Source: Streptomyces sp. NRRL F-5135 (GTDB lineage: Bacteria; Actinomycetota; Actinomycetes; Streptomycetales; Streptomycetaceae). Taken from it: DNA of 64,000 nucleotides. The stretch spans positions 1 through 64,000 of the forward strand of contig NZ_JOHR01000017.1 in NCBI RefSeq assembly GCF_000719775.1, given 5' to 3'. Position 1 is the stretch's first letter. Each line of letters begins with the position of its first letter. This document shows, piece by piece, positions 53,443 to 62,433 of the stretch. Both the position numbers and the translations under genes were made by a program. Under the pieces are notes generated by a model that saw only the letters and a list, made by a program, of their open reading frames with translations, did no database searches and was not told the DNA's origin.

Positions 53443-54321
53443 GGATAGCGCCCCAATCCGCCGAGAGGTTCAGATCGTGCCCTGCGTGACAGCCAGGCCC
53501 CCCTTGTGTGCGTGTGCGCACGTGTCCCCGTATGCCAGGGAACTCCCCATCCGGGTACGCGTCCAGTGGGTGGGAGAGGCCGGTGTCCGCGCTCCGGGCG
53601 TGCGCCCCGGCGTAATTGGCCGGTTCCCTGTGCCTGCCGCGGTGCCGACGCGGTTCCCGCCACGGCCGCACCACTGGCCGCCGCGCCGACGGAGCCTCAA
53701 CACCGGTGCGGTTCAGGCCATTCGGGAGAGCTCGGGAGCGCCGGAAGGCGCCTCTTGTCCCCCTTCGGGGGACGGGGCGGTACCGGAAACTGATCACGGG
53801 CCCGGTACTGTCACCCGGGTGACCCCGCCGCGGTCACCCGGGCCCCGACCGGGGCCCGACGGGCCGCCCGGCGCCCTGGCGGGGCCGCGGCCCATACCCG
53901 TGGGGCCGTCACCGCGCCACTCCGGAGGCGATACCGGACCACCGCCGGACGTGGTCGGCTGCCGCCGGTTTCGATGGCCTGTTCCCGGAGACCCGGAGAC
54001 CCGGGGTCCAAGGGCACGAGGCCGAGGCCCGGACCCCCGAGACGCGAGCTCCATGGGGCCACCGTCCACAGCGCGGGCCGCGCGGTGCCGTCGGTCTCCC
54101 CGAGTCCGACGCGACCGGTCCGACCGGTCCGTACGTAGATCGTCTACGCGGTGGTGTGTACGTGCTGCTACGTACGGCATTGAGGTGAGCTGCGAGGCTC
54201 CTCCATACATCGACGCACCCGCCCTCGTCAGGACGCATCAACGGCAACTGACGGGTACGTGCAAATTATTTGTGATGCCCCGTAATGGAACCCGGGAGGC
54301 TTCCGGCTCGTTGTTCACGAC
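53443..54321. other. Long intergenic region with several palindromes
   Basis: 880 bases. Frames crossing it (for example 53441-54325 plus, 53794-54210 minus) lack homology and codon bias, so I call it non-coding. It holds a perfect 14-base palindrome at 53810-53823, a hairpin at 53839-53858, a 10-bp inverted repeat at 54129-54138/54168-54177, and a short A+T-rich island near 54260-54275 that is probably the promoter of the next gene. Confidence 0.55.
54129..54177. promoter_or_regulatory. Inverted repeat built on TACGTA motifs, possible operator
   Basis: CCGTACGTAG (54129-54138) is perfectly inverted at 54168-54177. Between them lie a second, imperfect palindrome (54134-54148) and another GTACGT. 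It stands about 145-190 bases before the gene at 54322. Confidence 0.45.
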
Positions 54322-54915
54322 GTGAGCACGACACCACCTGTCCTCGCCGCGGAGCTGGCGCAGGCGTGGGCCGACATTCAGCGGTCCCACCCCGAGCTGC
54401 CGGACCTCGCCGCGCCAGAGTCCCTGATCGGAGAGTCCTCGTCCGCCTGTGGCGCGGAGCTCTCCTTCGAACGACTGCTTCACGAAGCGGTCCATGGCAT
54501 CGCCGCCGCCCGGGGTGTCCGCGACACCTCGCGCGCCGGCCGCTATCACAACCGCAGATTCCTCGCGATCGCCGAGGAGATGGGGCTGGACCACCCCGAG
54601 GAGCCGCATCCCAGCAGCGGCTTCTCGCTGGTCTCGCTCAGTCCCGAGGCGAAGCGGCGCTACCGCCCCACCATCGAACGGCTTCAGCGCGCGCTGAAGG
54701 CGCACACGGTCGCGACGGCCGCCGACACCAAGCGCAGCTTCCGCGGTCCGGCCGCCCGGCACGGCTCGTCCGGCGGCGGGGTGCGCGTCAAGGCGGTCTG
54801 CGACTGCGGGCGGAACGTGCGGGTCGTCCCCTCGGTCCTCGCCCAGGCGCCGATCGTCTGCGGTGGCTGCGGCAAGCCGTTCCGCATCCCCGACGTGGTG
54901 GCCGCCGCGAGCTGA
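54322..54915 (+). CDS. SprT-like putative zinc metalloprotease with C-terminal zinc ribbon
   Basis: 197 residues, GTG start. The region around residue 55 reads [11 protein letters not shown], a good HExxH zinc-protease motif. It is followed by [19 protein letters not shown], which resembles the third-ligand region of SprT-like peptidases. Cysteine pairs C-D-C near 158 and C-G-G-C near 180 form a probable zinc ribbon. No signal peptide, so likely cytoplasmic. Proteolysis or a DNA-repair role (as in SprT/Spartan) is inference only. Gene lies alone between a long regulatory region and the rpsP operon. Confidence 0.8.
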   Translation: MSTTPPVLAAELAQAWADIQRSHPELPDLAAPESLIGESSSACGAELSFERLLHEAVHGIAAARGVRDTSRAGRYHNRRFLAIAEEMGLDHPEEPHPSSGFSLVSLSPEAKRRYRPTIERLQRALKAHTVATAADTKRSFRGPAARHGSSGGGVRVKAVCDCGRNVRVVPSVLAQAPIVCGGCGKPFRIPDVVAAAS

Positions 54916-55268
54916 CCGCGTGCCCGACGGCGACGGGTGCGGCCGGGGCCCGTCACCGGCCGTGCCGCCGCCCCGTCGTCCCGCGCGGCCGCCCACACCG
55001 TCCACACCGCCCGAGCCGTTCTCACGACCGCCACCTCCTCGTGGCCGCCGTCACCGCCCGCCCGCGCGGCCGAGCCGTACCCCTGTGGTGCACGGAGCCC
55101 CGGGGAGGGCCGGCCGCGGGGGTGTGGCACAATGGCCAGCTGTACTCGACAGTCGCACAGGACCCCTCTCTCCTTCGGCTGACGCGTCCATCGGGCGGGT
55201 CGGGTACCGCAACCCCACGCGGCACATCGCCTCGCTCAACCACGTCAAGACCAGGAGACACCACTCCA
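54916..55268. promoter_or_regulatory. Leader and promoter region of the rpsP operon
   Basis: 353 bases with no gene. GGTGTGGCACAAT near 55121-55133 offers CACAAT as a -10 box, which would leave a leader of about 130 bases before rpsP. A strong -35 is not visible. Similar GGCACAAT precedes the small gene at 12464. The leader could carry ribosomal-protein feedback control, but I see no known structure. Confidence 0.35.
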
Positions 55269-55715
55269 GTGGCAGTCAAGATCAAGCTGAAGCGTCTGGG
55301 CAAGATCCGTTCGCCTCACTACCGCATCATCGTCGCCGACTCCCGTACCCGCCGTGACGGCCGGGCCATCGAGGAGATCGGCCTGTACCACCCGGTGCAG
55401 AACCCCTCGCGCATCGAGGTCGACTCGGAGCGCGCGCGTTACTGGCTGTCCGTCGGCGCCCAGCCGACCGAGCCGGTTCTCGCGATCCTCAAGCTCACCG
55501 GCGACTGGCAGGCGCACAAGGGCCTGCCGGCCCCCGAGCCGCTGCTCCAGCCGGAGCCGAAGGCCGACAAGCGCGCCCTCTTCGAGGCCGCGCTCAGCGA
55601 CTCCGGTGACGAGCCCAAGGGCGAGGCCATCACGCAGAAGGCGAAGAAGTCCGACAAGAAGGCGGACGAAGCCGGGACCGAGTCCTCGGCCGCCGACGAG
55701 TCGACCGGAGCCTGA
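55269..55715 (+). CDS. rpsP: 30S ribosomal protein S16
   Basis: 148 residues. The N-terminal ~85 are S16 ([30 protein letters not shown]). The rest is the Lys/Glu/Ala-rich tail usual in actinobacteria. GTG 55269 follows GGAG at a distance. khpA follows two bases later, starting the conserved rpsP-khpA-rimM-trmD-rplS cluster. Confidence 0.98.
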   Translation: MAVKIKLKRLGKIRSPHYRIIVADSRTRRDGRAIEEIGLYHPVQNPSRIEVDSERARYWLSVGAQPTEPVLAILKLTGDWQAHKGLPAPEPLLQPEPKADKRALFEAALSDSGDEPKGEAITQKAKKSDKKADEAGTESSAADESTGA

Positions 55716-55717
55716 GC

Positions 55718-55957
55718 ATGCTCGAGGAGGCTCTTGAGCACCTCGTGAAGGGCATCGTCGACAACCCTGACGATGTACGGGTCGCCTCGCGCAATCTGCG
55801 CCGTGGCCGTGTGCTGGAGGTCCGGGTGCACCCCGACGACCTCGGCAAGGTGATCGGCCGCAACGGCCGCACCGCGCGTGCGCTGCGTACGGTCGTGGGC
55901 GCCATCGGCGGCCGGGGCATCCGCGTCGACCTCGTCGACGTGGACCAGGTCCGCTGA
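55718..55957 (+). CDS. khpA: KH-domain RNA-binding protein KhpA
   Basis: A 79-residue single KH domain with the G-R-N-G-R-T GxxG loop (V-I-G-R-N-G-R) near residue 47. KhpA binds structured RNA, usually as a dimer with KhpB, and affects translation and cell growth. It starts two bases after rpsP, so it is part of the ribosomal operon. Length and sequence are typical. Confidence 0.96.
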   Translation: MLEEALEHLVKGIVDNPDDVRVASRNLRRGRVLEVRVHPDDLGKVIGRNGRTARALRTVVGAIGGRGIRVDLVDVDQVR

Positions 55958-56098
55958 CACAGCAGAACACCGGCACGGGCCGGGGAGGGCGCCGCCTTCC
56001 CCGGCCCGTTCCGCTTGTCCGTGCGGCGGACCGTCGGCACGGACAATTCCGGAGGGACGGAGCAGGCGGAGCCCTGCGGGAGGAAGAGGTGTGCGTCA

Positions 56099-56791
56099 GT
56101 GCAGTTGGTGGTCGCGCGGATCGGCCGCGCCCATGGCATCAGGGGTGAGGTCACCGTGGAGGTGCGCACGGACGAACCCGAGCTTCGGCTCGGACCCGGC
56201 GCGGTCCTCGCCACGGACCCGGCCTCGGCCGGACCGCTCACGATCGAGACCGGCCGGGTGCACAGCGGACGGCTGCTGCTGCGCTTCGAGGGCGTGCGGA
56301 CTCGCTCCGGCGCCGAGTCGCTGCGCAACGTCCTGCTCATCGCCGAGGTCGACCCGGAGGAACTTCCCGAGGACCCGGAGGAGTTCTACGACCACCAGCT
56401 GATGGACCTCGACGTCGTCCTGGCCGACGGCACGGAGGTCGGCCGGATCACCGAGATCTCGCACCTGCCCTCCCAGGACCTGTTCATCGTGGAACGGCCG
56501 GACGGCAGCGAGGTGATGATCCCCTTCGTGGAGGAGATCGTGACCGAGATCGACCTGGCGGAACAGCGGGCCGTGATCACCCCGCCGCCGGGCCTGATCG
56601 ACGACCGGGCCGAGGTGGCGTCCGCCCGCGAGGCCGCCGCGGGCACGGATCCCGCGGCCGCCGGAGAGGCCGGGGCCGACGGCGGCCCGGACCACGCGTC
56701 TGCCGCCGACGAACCGGCCGCCGGCGAGGGCCCGGAATCAACGGACGGCGCGGCCGGTGGTGCCGACCGCGGGGACGGGGCGGCGCGCTGA
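56099..56791 (+). CDS. rimM: Ribosome maturation factor RimM
   Basis: 230 residues from GTG 56099 with GGAGGAAGAGG upstream. Residues 1-90 form the RimM beta-barrel ([14 protein letters not shown]), and ~95-170 the PRC barrel ([10 protein letters not shown] and [10 protein letters not shown]). RimM helps assemble the 30S head around S19 and 16S helix 33. The last ~55 residues are an Ala/Gly/Asp-rich tail absent from most homologues. It overlaps trmD by one base (TGATG). Confidence 0.96.
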   Translation: MQLVVARIGRAHGIRGEVTVEVRTDEPELRLGPGAVLATDPASAGPLTIETGRVHSGRLLLRFEGVRTRSGAESLRNVLLIAEVDPEELPEDPEEFYDHQLMDLDVVLADGTEVGRITEISHLPSQDLFIVERPDGSEVMIPFVEEIVTEIDLAEQRAVITPPPGLIDDRAEVASAREAAAGTDPAAAGEAGADGGPDHASAADEPAAGEGPESTDGAAGGADRGDGAAR

Positions 56792-57612
56792 TGCGGCTCG
56801 ACGTTGTCACGATCTTCCCCGAGTACCTGGACCCGCTGAACGTCTCGCTCGTCGGCAAGGCCCGCGCCCGCGGCCGGCTCGACGTCCACGTGCACGACCT
56901 GCGGCGGTGGACGTACGACCGGCACCACACCGTGGACGACACCCCCTACGGCGGCGGCCCCGGCATGGTCATGAAGACCGAGCCCTGGGGCGAGGCCCTG
57001 GACGAGGTACTGGCGAGCGGCTACGAGGCGGGCGCCCACGGGCCGGTCCTGGTCGTCCCCACGCCCAGCGGGCGTCCCTTCACCCAGGAACTGGCCGTCG
57101 AACTCTCCGGGCGGCCCTGGCTGGTCTTCACCCCCGCGCGGTACGAGGGCATCGACCGCCGGGTCGTGGACGAGTACGCGACCCGGATACCGGTGATCGA
57201 GGTGTCCATCGGCGACTACGTGCTCGCCGGCGGGGAGGCGGCGGTCCTGGTGATCACGGAGGCGGTGGCCCGGCTGCTGCCCGGCGTCCTCGGCAACGCC
57301 GAGTCGCACCGGGACGACTCCTTCGCGCCCGGCGCGATGGCCGATCTGCTGGAAGGGCCCGTCTACACCAAGCCCCCCGAGTGGCGCGGCCGGGGGATCC
57401 CGGATGTCCTGCTCAGCGGGCACCACGGCAGAATCGCGCGCTGGCGCAGGGACGAGGCGTTCCGCAGGACGGCCCGTAACCGGCCCGACCTGATCGAGCG
57501 CTGCGACCCCGCCGCCTTCGACAAGAAGGACCGCGAGATCCTCTCGATCCTGGGCTGGGCGCCCGAGCCGGGTGGCCGATTTTGGCGCAGGCCGGACAGC
57601 GTGGAAGAATGA
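56791..57612 (+). CDS. trmD: tRNA (guanine-N1)-methyltransferase
   Basis: A 273-residue SPOUT enzyme that makes m1G37 in tRNA. Start [12 protein letters not shown]. Knot motifs: P-Y-G-G-G-P-G-M-V-M, P-S-G-R-P-F, Y-E-G-I-D-R-R and I-G-D-Y-V-L-A-G-G-E, then H-R-D-D-S-F and L-L-S-G-H-H. Each is diagnostic for TrmD. Translationally coupled to rimM. Confidence 0.98.
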   Translation: MRLDVVTIFPEYLDPLNVSLVGKARARGRLDVHVHDLRRWTYDRHHTVDDTPYGGGPGMVMKTEPWGEALDEVLASGYEAGAHGPVLVVPTPSGRPFTQELAVELSGRPWLVFTPARYEGIDRRVVDEYATRIPVIEVSIGDYVLAGGEAAVLVITEAVARLLPGVLGNAESHRDDSFAPGAMADLLEGPVYTKPPEWRGRGIPDVLLSGHHGRIARWRRDEAFRRTARNRPDLIERCDPAAFDKKDREILSILGWAPEPGGRFWRRPDSVEE

Positions 57613-57742
57613 GCCGCTGCCGTACGTCCGGCGGGCGCCCCTGCCACAGGGGGAAAGACGCCGCCCGATGTGAACGGCACCACCCGGAACCTCATCGACA
57701 TCCGCTGATGACCTGTGGCATCAGCGAGGAAGCAGACCTCTC

Positions 57743-58090
57743 ATGTCCAGCCTGCTCGACTCCGTCGACGCGACGTCGCTGCGCAGCGACCTCCCCGCCT
57801 TCCGCCCCGGTGACACCGTGAACGTCCACGTACGGGTCATCGAGGGCAACCGCTCCCGTATCCAGCAGTTCAAGGGCGTGGTCATCCGCCGCCAGGGCTC
57901 GGGCGTGCGCGAGACCTTCACGGTGCGCAAGGTCTCCTTCTCCGTCGGCGTCGAGCGGACCTTCCCGGTGCACAGCCCGATCTTCGAGAAGATCGAGCTG
58001 GTCAGCCGTGGCGACGTCCGCCGCGCGAAGCTGTACTACCTGCGTGAGCTGCGCGGCAAGGCCGCGAAGATCAAGGAGAAGCGCGACTAG
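57743..58090 (+). CDS. rplS: 50S ribosomal protein L19
   Basis: A 115-residue L19 with [29 protein letters not shown], and [12 protein letters not shown]. It stabilises an inter-subunit bridge. 130 bases of leader separate it from trmD, which could harbour feedback control. Confidence 0.98.
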   Translation: MSSLLDSVDATSLRSDLPAFRPGDTVNVHVRVIEGNRSRIQQFKGVVIRRQGSGVRETFTVRKVSFSVGVERTFPVHSPIFEKIELVSRGDVRRAKLYYLRELRGKAAKIKEKRD

Positions 58091-58161
58091 TGGTCGCGCG
58101 GGCGGCCGTGACGCCGCCCACCGGGACCGTCCAACGGCCCCGGGTCCCCAGGAGCGCCGGA

Positions 58162-58167
58162 TAAGCT
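58162..58167 (+). promoter_or_regulatory. -10-like box before sipW
   Basis: TAAGCT ends nine bases before the sipW ATG at 58177, and no Shine-Dalgarno sequence follows. The signal-peptidase operon probably begins with a nearly leaderless mRNA. Confidence 0.4.
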
Positions 58168-58176
58168 CTGGCTCCG

Positions 58177-58950
58177 ATGGACACCCAAGCACAGCAGACG
58201 GAGCGCGGCCGCCCGTCCGAATCCCCCGCCGGATCGGACGAGCGGCCGCGCTCCGCGCGTCTGTCCGGCCTCCTGGACACCGTCCGGCTCTCCTGGTACC
58301 GGGTGGGGCTCCTGAGCGCAGTCTGCGCGGCCTTCGTGTTGCTGGTGAGCACCTTCCTCGCACAGCCCTTCCTGATCCCCAGTGGCTCGATGGAACCCAC
58401 GCTTCAGGTCGGAGACCGCGTACTGGTCAACAAGTTGGCGTACCGTTTCGGTGGCGCGCCCGAGCGCGGTGACGTGATCGTCTTCGACGGCACCGGATCC
58501 TTCGTCCAGGAGCCGCCGCGGGAGAACCCCGTCACCGGCCTGCTGTACGGGGCGGCCGCGGCCCTTGGCCTCGTCGAGCCCGCCGAGACCGACTTCGTCA
58601 AGCGCGTGGTCGGTGTGGGGGGTGATCGTGTGGTCTGTTGCGACGGAGGGGGCAGGGTCGAGGTGAACGGCCGGGCGGTGAGCGAGCCGTATCTGCATCC
58701 GGGGGACGCGCCGTCACGCGTCCCCTTCGACATCGTCGTGCCCCAGGGCACCCTGTGGGTGATGGGCGACCACCGCGCCGCCTCGCGGGACTCCCGGGAC
58801 CACCTCGGTGATCCCGGCGGCGGCATGGTCCCCGTCGGCAGGGTCGTCGGACGGGTGGACTGGATCGGCTGGCCGCCGGCGCGCTGGACCACGGTGCGGC
58901 AGCCGGACGCCTTCCGGGACGTGCGGAGCCCGGGAGGCGCCCATGGGTAA
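58177..58950 (+). CDS. sipW: Type I signal peptidase SipW
   Basis: A 257-residue leader peptidase, first of four in a row. One membrane helix (~42-62) precedes the Ser box P-S-G-S-M-E-P-T with catalytic S71. Lys box F-V-K-R-V-V-G-V-G-G-D gives K142. The conserved M-G-D-H-R-A-A-S-R-D-S-R box D/E follows. It cleaves signal peptides of exported proteins outside the membrane. There is no obvious second C-terminal helix, unlike the other copies. The stop overlaps sipX by eight bases. Confidence 0.95.
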   Translation: MDTQAQQTERGRPSESPAGSDERPRSARLSGLLDTVRLSWYRVGLLSAVCAAFVLLVSTFLAQPFLIPSGSMEPTLQVGDRVLVNKLAYRFGGAPERGDVIVFDGTGSFVQEPPRENPVTGLLYGAAAALGLVEPAETDFVKRVVGVGGDRVVCCDGGGRVEVNGRAVSEPYLHPGDAPSRVPFDIVVPQGTLWVMGDHRAASRDSRDHLGDPGGGMVPVGRVVGRVDWIGWPPARWTTVRQPDAFRDVRSPGGAHG

Positions 58951-59998
58951 GCGAGGCCGGCCGGCCGCCCACGGCGGCGACACCAGACTGCCCACCGGCA
59001 CCCGGCCCACCACGGGCCGTGTCCTGCCGGGCCGGGCCGAGCGGCGCAAGCTCGCGCGCCGGGTCAAGCGGCGGCGGCGCCGCAACGCGGCGAAGGAGAT
59101 CCCGCTGCTCATCACCGTGGCGGTGCTGATCGCGCTGGTCCTCAAGACCTTCCTGGTCCAGGCGTTCGTGATCCCGTCGGGTTCGATGGAGCAGACGATC
59201 CGGATCAGCGACCGGGTCCTGGTGGACAAGCTCACCCCCTGGTTCGGCTCGCAGCCGCAACGCGGTGACGTGGTGGTCTTCAAGGACCCCGGGGGCTGGC
59301 TGGCGGACGAGCGGCCCGTGCCGGACGACTCGTCGTTCATCGTCCGCCAGATCAAGACCGGACTGACGAACATCGGTCTGCTGCCGTCCGAGGACGAGCA
59401 GGACCTGATCAAGCGGGTCGTCGCCGTCGGGGGCGACACGGTCAAGTGCTGTGACGCCCAGGGCAAAGTCTCCGTCAACGGCATGCCCGTGAACGAGCCG
59501 TATCTTCACCCCGGCAACGCGCCGTCGACGATCACCTTCGAGGTCAAGGTGCCCGCCGGACGGTTGTTCGTCATGGGGGACCACCGGGAGAACTCGGCCG
59601 ACTCCCGCTTCCACCTCAGGGAGGCTGACCAGGGCACGGTCTCCCAGGAAGGCGTCGTGGGCCGCGCCGTCGTGATCGCCTGGCCCTTCGACCACTGGAC
59701 CACGCTGGAACAGAGGGGTGCGTACGCGTCGATCCCCGACGCGCCCGGCGTGCCCGCCGCACCGGCGACGGCGCGTGCACCGTCGCATAGTGTGTCCTCC
59801 CAGGATCAGGACTCGGTGCCCGCTCGGGACCGGGATCCGGATGGATTGATCCAGCTCCCGACCCCTGCGGAACTCCCGCTCGTTATGGGAGTGGTGGGCC
59901 TGTCCCGGCTCCGGGGCAGGCGGACACACGGAGTAATCGCACGAGTGAGGAGTGGTTGTGGGGGACGTGGCGGTCGGCGCACGATCCGGACACGATGA
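58943..59998 (+). CDS. sipX: Type I signal peptidase SipX
   Basis: 351 residues. An Arg/Lys-rich cytoplasmic start (R-R-V-K-R-R-R-R-R-N) leads into a membrane helix near 53-74, then the Ser box P-S-G-S-M-E-Q-T (S81) and the Lys box L-I-K-R-V-V-A-V-G-G-D (K157). Box D/E: M-G-D-H-R-E-N-S-A-D-S-R. The C-terminal 95 residues are a polar linker plus a hydrophobic L-P-L-V-M-G-V-V-G-L-S segment and Arg-rich end. ATG with GGGAGG. Confidence 0.95.
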   Translation: MGKRGRPAAHGGDTRLPTGTRPTTGRVLPGRAERRKLARRVKRRRRRNAAKEIPLLITVAVLIALVLKTFLVQAFVIPSGSMEQTIRISDRVLVDKLTPWFGSQPQRGDVVVFKDPGGWLADERPVPDDSSFIVRQIKTGLTNIGLLPSEDEQDLIKRVVAVGGDTVKCCDAQGKVSVNGMPVNEPYLHPGNAPSTITFEVKVPAGRLFVMGDHRENSADSRFHLREADQGTVSQEGVVGRAVVIAWPFDHWTTLEQRGAYASIPDAPGVPAAPATARAPSHSVSSQDQDSVPARDRDPDGLIQLPTPAELPLVMGVVGLSRLRGRRTHGVIARVRSGCGGRGGRRTIRTR

Positions 59999-60953
59999 TC
60001 CCGAGGAGGGACGCGAGCAGCTCGCCGAGTCGCCCCAGAACACGCGGGACGGTCGACGGAGCGCCGGGAACACGGGCCCCGGCGGCGGACCGGTGTCCGG
60101 GGACTCCGGCGGCGGACCGGGGCACCCCGAGGGGCCCGGACCCGGCGCGGACGGTGGATCCGACGCGGAGAAGGGGGCGAAGCCGCCGCGTTCCTTCTGG
60201 AAGGAGCTGCCGCTCCTGATCGGGATCGCGCTGGTGCTCGCCTTCCTGATCAAGGCGTTCCTCGTCCAGGCGTTCTCGATTCCCTCGGACTCCATGCAGG
60301 ACACCTTGCAGCGGGGCGACCGGGTGCTGGTGGACAAGCTCACCCCCTGGTTCGGGGCCGAGCCCCAGCGCGGCGAGGTCGTGGTCTTCAGGGACCCGGG
60401 CGGCTGGCTGGAAGGCACCCCGACGCCCGAGCCGAACCTGCTCCAGACGGTCCTCAGCACCATCGGGCTGATGCCCTCGGCCGAGGACAAGGACCTGATC
60501 AAGCGGGTCATCGCGGTGGGCGGCGACACGGTGGAGTGCAAGAAGGGCGGAAAGGTCGAGGTCAACGGGCACGCGTTGAACGAGACCGACTACATCTACC
60601 CCGGGAACACCCCGTGTGACGACGAGCCCTTCGGACCGATCACCGTCCCCACGGGCAACCTCTGGGTGATGGGCGACCACCGGCAGAACTCGCTGGACTC
60701 GCGCTACCACCAGGAGCTGCCCGGCCACGGCACGTTCCCCGCGGACCAGGTGGTGGGCCGGGCGATCGTGGTGGCGTGGCCGGTCAACCGCTGGGCCACG
60801 CTCCCGGTGCCGGACACCTTCGACCAGCCGGGCCTGAACACCGCCGCCGCGGCGGCGGTGGGAGCGGCCCCGGGTGCGCTCGGACTCGCCGGTGCGGTGC
60901 CCGTCGTACTGTGGCGCAGGAAGAGGCTGACCGGCGCGCGTACCGCCCGGTAG
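59958..60953 (+). CDS. sipY: Type I signal peptidase SipY
   Basis: 331 residues from GTG 59958, picked because GAGGAG ends five bases before it; GTG 59952 is too close to that site. It overlaps the end of sipX by 41 bases. A Gly/Pro/Asp-rich N-terminus (~1-80), membrane helix ~86-106, Ser box P-S-D-S-M-Q-D-T (S112), Lys box L-I-K-R-V-I-A-V-G-G-D (K182) and M-G-D-H-R-Q-N-S-L-D-S-R. A hydrophobic C-terminus (A-L-G-L-A-G-A-V-P-V-V-L-W-R-R-K) is a second anchor. Confidence 0.95.
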   Translation: MGDVAVGARSGHDDPEEGREQLAESPQNTRDGRRSAGNTGPGGGPVSGDSGGGPGHPEGPGPGADGGSDAEKGAKPPRSFWKELPLLIGIALVLAFLIKAFLVQAFSIPSDSMQDTLQRGDRVLVDKLTPWFGAEPQRGEVVVFRDPGGWLEGTPTPEPNLLQTVLSTIGLMPSAEDKDLIKRVIAVGGDTVECKKGGKVEVNGHALNETDYIYPGNTPCDDEPFGPITVPTGNLWVMGDHRQNSLDSRYHQELPGHGTFPADQVVGRAIVVAWPVNRWATLPVPDTFDQPGLNTAAAAAVGAAPGALGLAGAVPVVLWRRKRLTGARTAR

Positions 60954-61012
60954 GGTGCGGTCCCGGATCGTCGGCCTCCGACGGTCGTCTTCCGGACCGG
61001 AGGTGCGCTGGG

Positions 61013-61792
61013 ATGAGCGGTACTGGACCTGCGAACGGCGGCCGCGGCCGCCTCGGCGATGTGGTGTCGGGGCTGGTGGTGGCCGTCGGCTGCGTCCTCT
61101 TCCTGGGCGGATTCGTCTGGGGCGCCGTGGTGTACCGGCCGTACACCGTGCCCACGAACTCGATGTCCCCGACGGTGCGGGCCGGCGACCGGGTGCTCGC
61201 CGAGCGGATATCGGCCGACGAGGTCCGGCGTGGGGACGTGGTGGTCTTCAGCGACGCCCAGTGGGCCGACATGCCGCTGCTCAAGCGGGTGGTCGGGGTG
61301 GGCGGCGACAAGGTCGCCTGCTGCGACGAGGACGGCCGGCTGACCGTGAACGGCACCGCGGTCGCCGAGCCGTACGTGGGCGGGGCGGTGGGCGGACGCG
61401 CGTCCACGGAGGACTTCGACGCGACGGTGCCCAAGGGCCAGGTGTTCCTGCTCGGTGACGAGCGCGGCGGGTCGCTGGACTCACGGGTGCACCTGGAGGA
61501 CGCCGCGCAGGGGTCGGTCCCGCGCACCGCGGTGGACGCGCGCGTGGACGCCGTGGCGTGGCCGTCGGCCGCCGTGCTGGACCGCCCGGAGGGCTTCGCT
61601 GCCCTGCCCGGCGGGGTGTCCGAGCCGGGGCCCGTGCGGCTGCTGACCGGCGCCGTGGTGCTCGGGGCGCTGCTGATCCTCGGCGGCGCGGCCTACGGGC
61701 CGGTCGCGAAGCGGCTGGCAGCTTCCCGGCGGACCGGCCGGACCGGACCGACGCGGAGGACCGGCGAGGGAGCGACGACACATGCGGGATGA
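61013..61792 (+). CDS. sipZ: Type I signal peptidase SipZ
   Basis: 259 residues, ATG with GGAGG. Membrane helix ~18-41, Ser box P-T-N-S-M-S-P-T (S50), Lys box L-L-K-R-V-V-G-V-G-G-D-K (K91) and L-G-D-E-R-G-G-S-L-D-S-R, where the usual H of box D is E. A C-terminal helix (G-A-V-V-L-G-A-L-L-I-L-G-G-A-A) is followed by an Arg/Thr tail. It is the shortest and most divergent of the four paralogues. The nudix gene begins inside its last 11 bases. Confidence 0.94.
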   Translation: MSGTGPANGGRGRLGDVVSGLVVAVGCVLFLGGFVWGAVVYRPYTVPTNSMSPTVRAGDRVLAERISADEVRRGDVVVFSDAQWADMPLLKRVVGVGGDKVACCDEDGRLTVNGTAVAEPYVGGAVGGRASTEDFDATVPKGQVFLLGDERGGSLDSRVHLEDAAQGSVPRTAVDARVDAVAWPSAAVLDRPEGFAALPGGVSEPGPVRLLTGAVVLGALLILGGAAYGPVAKRLAASRRTGRTGPTRRTGEGATTHAG

Positions 61793-62384
61793 GGCGTGCG
61801 AGGCGGTCGCCCGGGCAGCCGGGGACGACCTGGCCGACGCGGCCGGGGCGGACGACCGGGCCGGGGCGGAGAGGGCCGGGCCGGCGGGGAGCGGTGGGGA
61901 ACCGCGCAAGGTCGCCCGGGTGGTCCTGCTGGACCCCGACGACCGGATCCTGCTGATCCACGGCTTCGAACCGGCGGATCCGGACGACACCTGGTGGTTC
62001 ACCCCCGGTGGTGGGCTGGAGGGCGACGAGACCCGAGAGGCCGCCGCACTGCGCGAACTGGCGGAGGAGACGGGAATCACAGAGGTCGAGCTGGGGCCCG
62101 TTCTGTGGCGGCGGATCTGCTCCTTCCCGTTCGACGGACGGCGCTGGGACCAGGACGAGTGGTACTTCCTGGCACGTACCCGCCAGACGAAGACCTCTCC
62201 CGGTGGGCTGACCGAACTGGAGCGGCGCAGCGTCGCGGGTATGCGGTGGTGGACCTCCGCCGAACTCTCCGCGGCGCGTGAGACGGTGTACCCGACCAGG
62301 CTCGCCGAGCTGCTGCGCACGTTGCTCGACGAGGGTCCCCCGGACGCCCCGGTGGTCCTCGCTCCCGAAAACGTCCAGGGGTGA
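61782..62384 (+). CDS. NUDIX hydrolase
   Basis: 200 residues. After an Ala/Gly/Asp-rich start, the fold begins at A-R-V-V-L-L-D-P-D-D-R. The Nudix box spans residues 77-99 and fully fits G-x5-E-x7-R-E-L-x-E-E-x-G-I. Such enzymes split nucleoside diphosphates linked to another moiety; the substrate is unknown here. Translational coupling to sipZ is through an 11-base overlap, a conserved arrangement in Streptomyces. Confidence 0.93.
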   Translation: MRDEACEAVARAAGDDLADAAGADDRAGAERAGPAGSGGEPRKVARVVLLDPDDRILLIHGFEPADPDDTWWFTPGGGLEGDETREAAALRELAEETGITEVELGPVLWRRICSFPFDGRRWDQDEWYFLARTRQTKTSPGGLTELERRSVAGMRWWTSAELSAARETVYPTRLAELLRTLLDEGPPDAPVVLAPENVQG

Positions 62385-62433
62385 GGGAGCCGGGAGCACA
62401 ATGGGGGGACGTACGGCTGAAGGGGAACATGCC

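Noticed and set aside
53794..54210. 138-codon minus-strand frame in the same region
   Set aside because: No homology is recognisable, and third-position bias is absent.
53441..54325. 294-codon plus-strand frame in the long intergenic region
   Set aside because: Composition is Pro/Arg-rich, there is no codon bias or ribosome site, and it crosses several palindromes.
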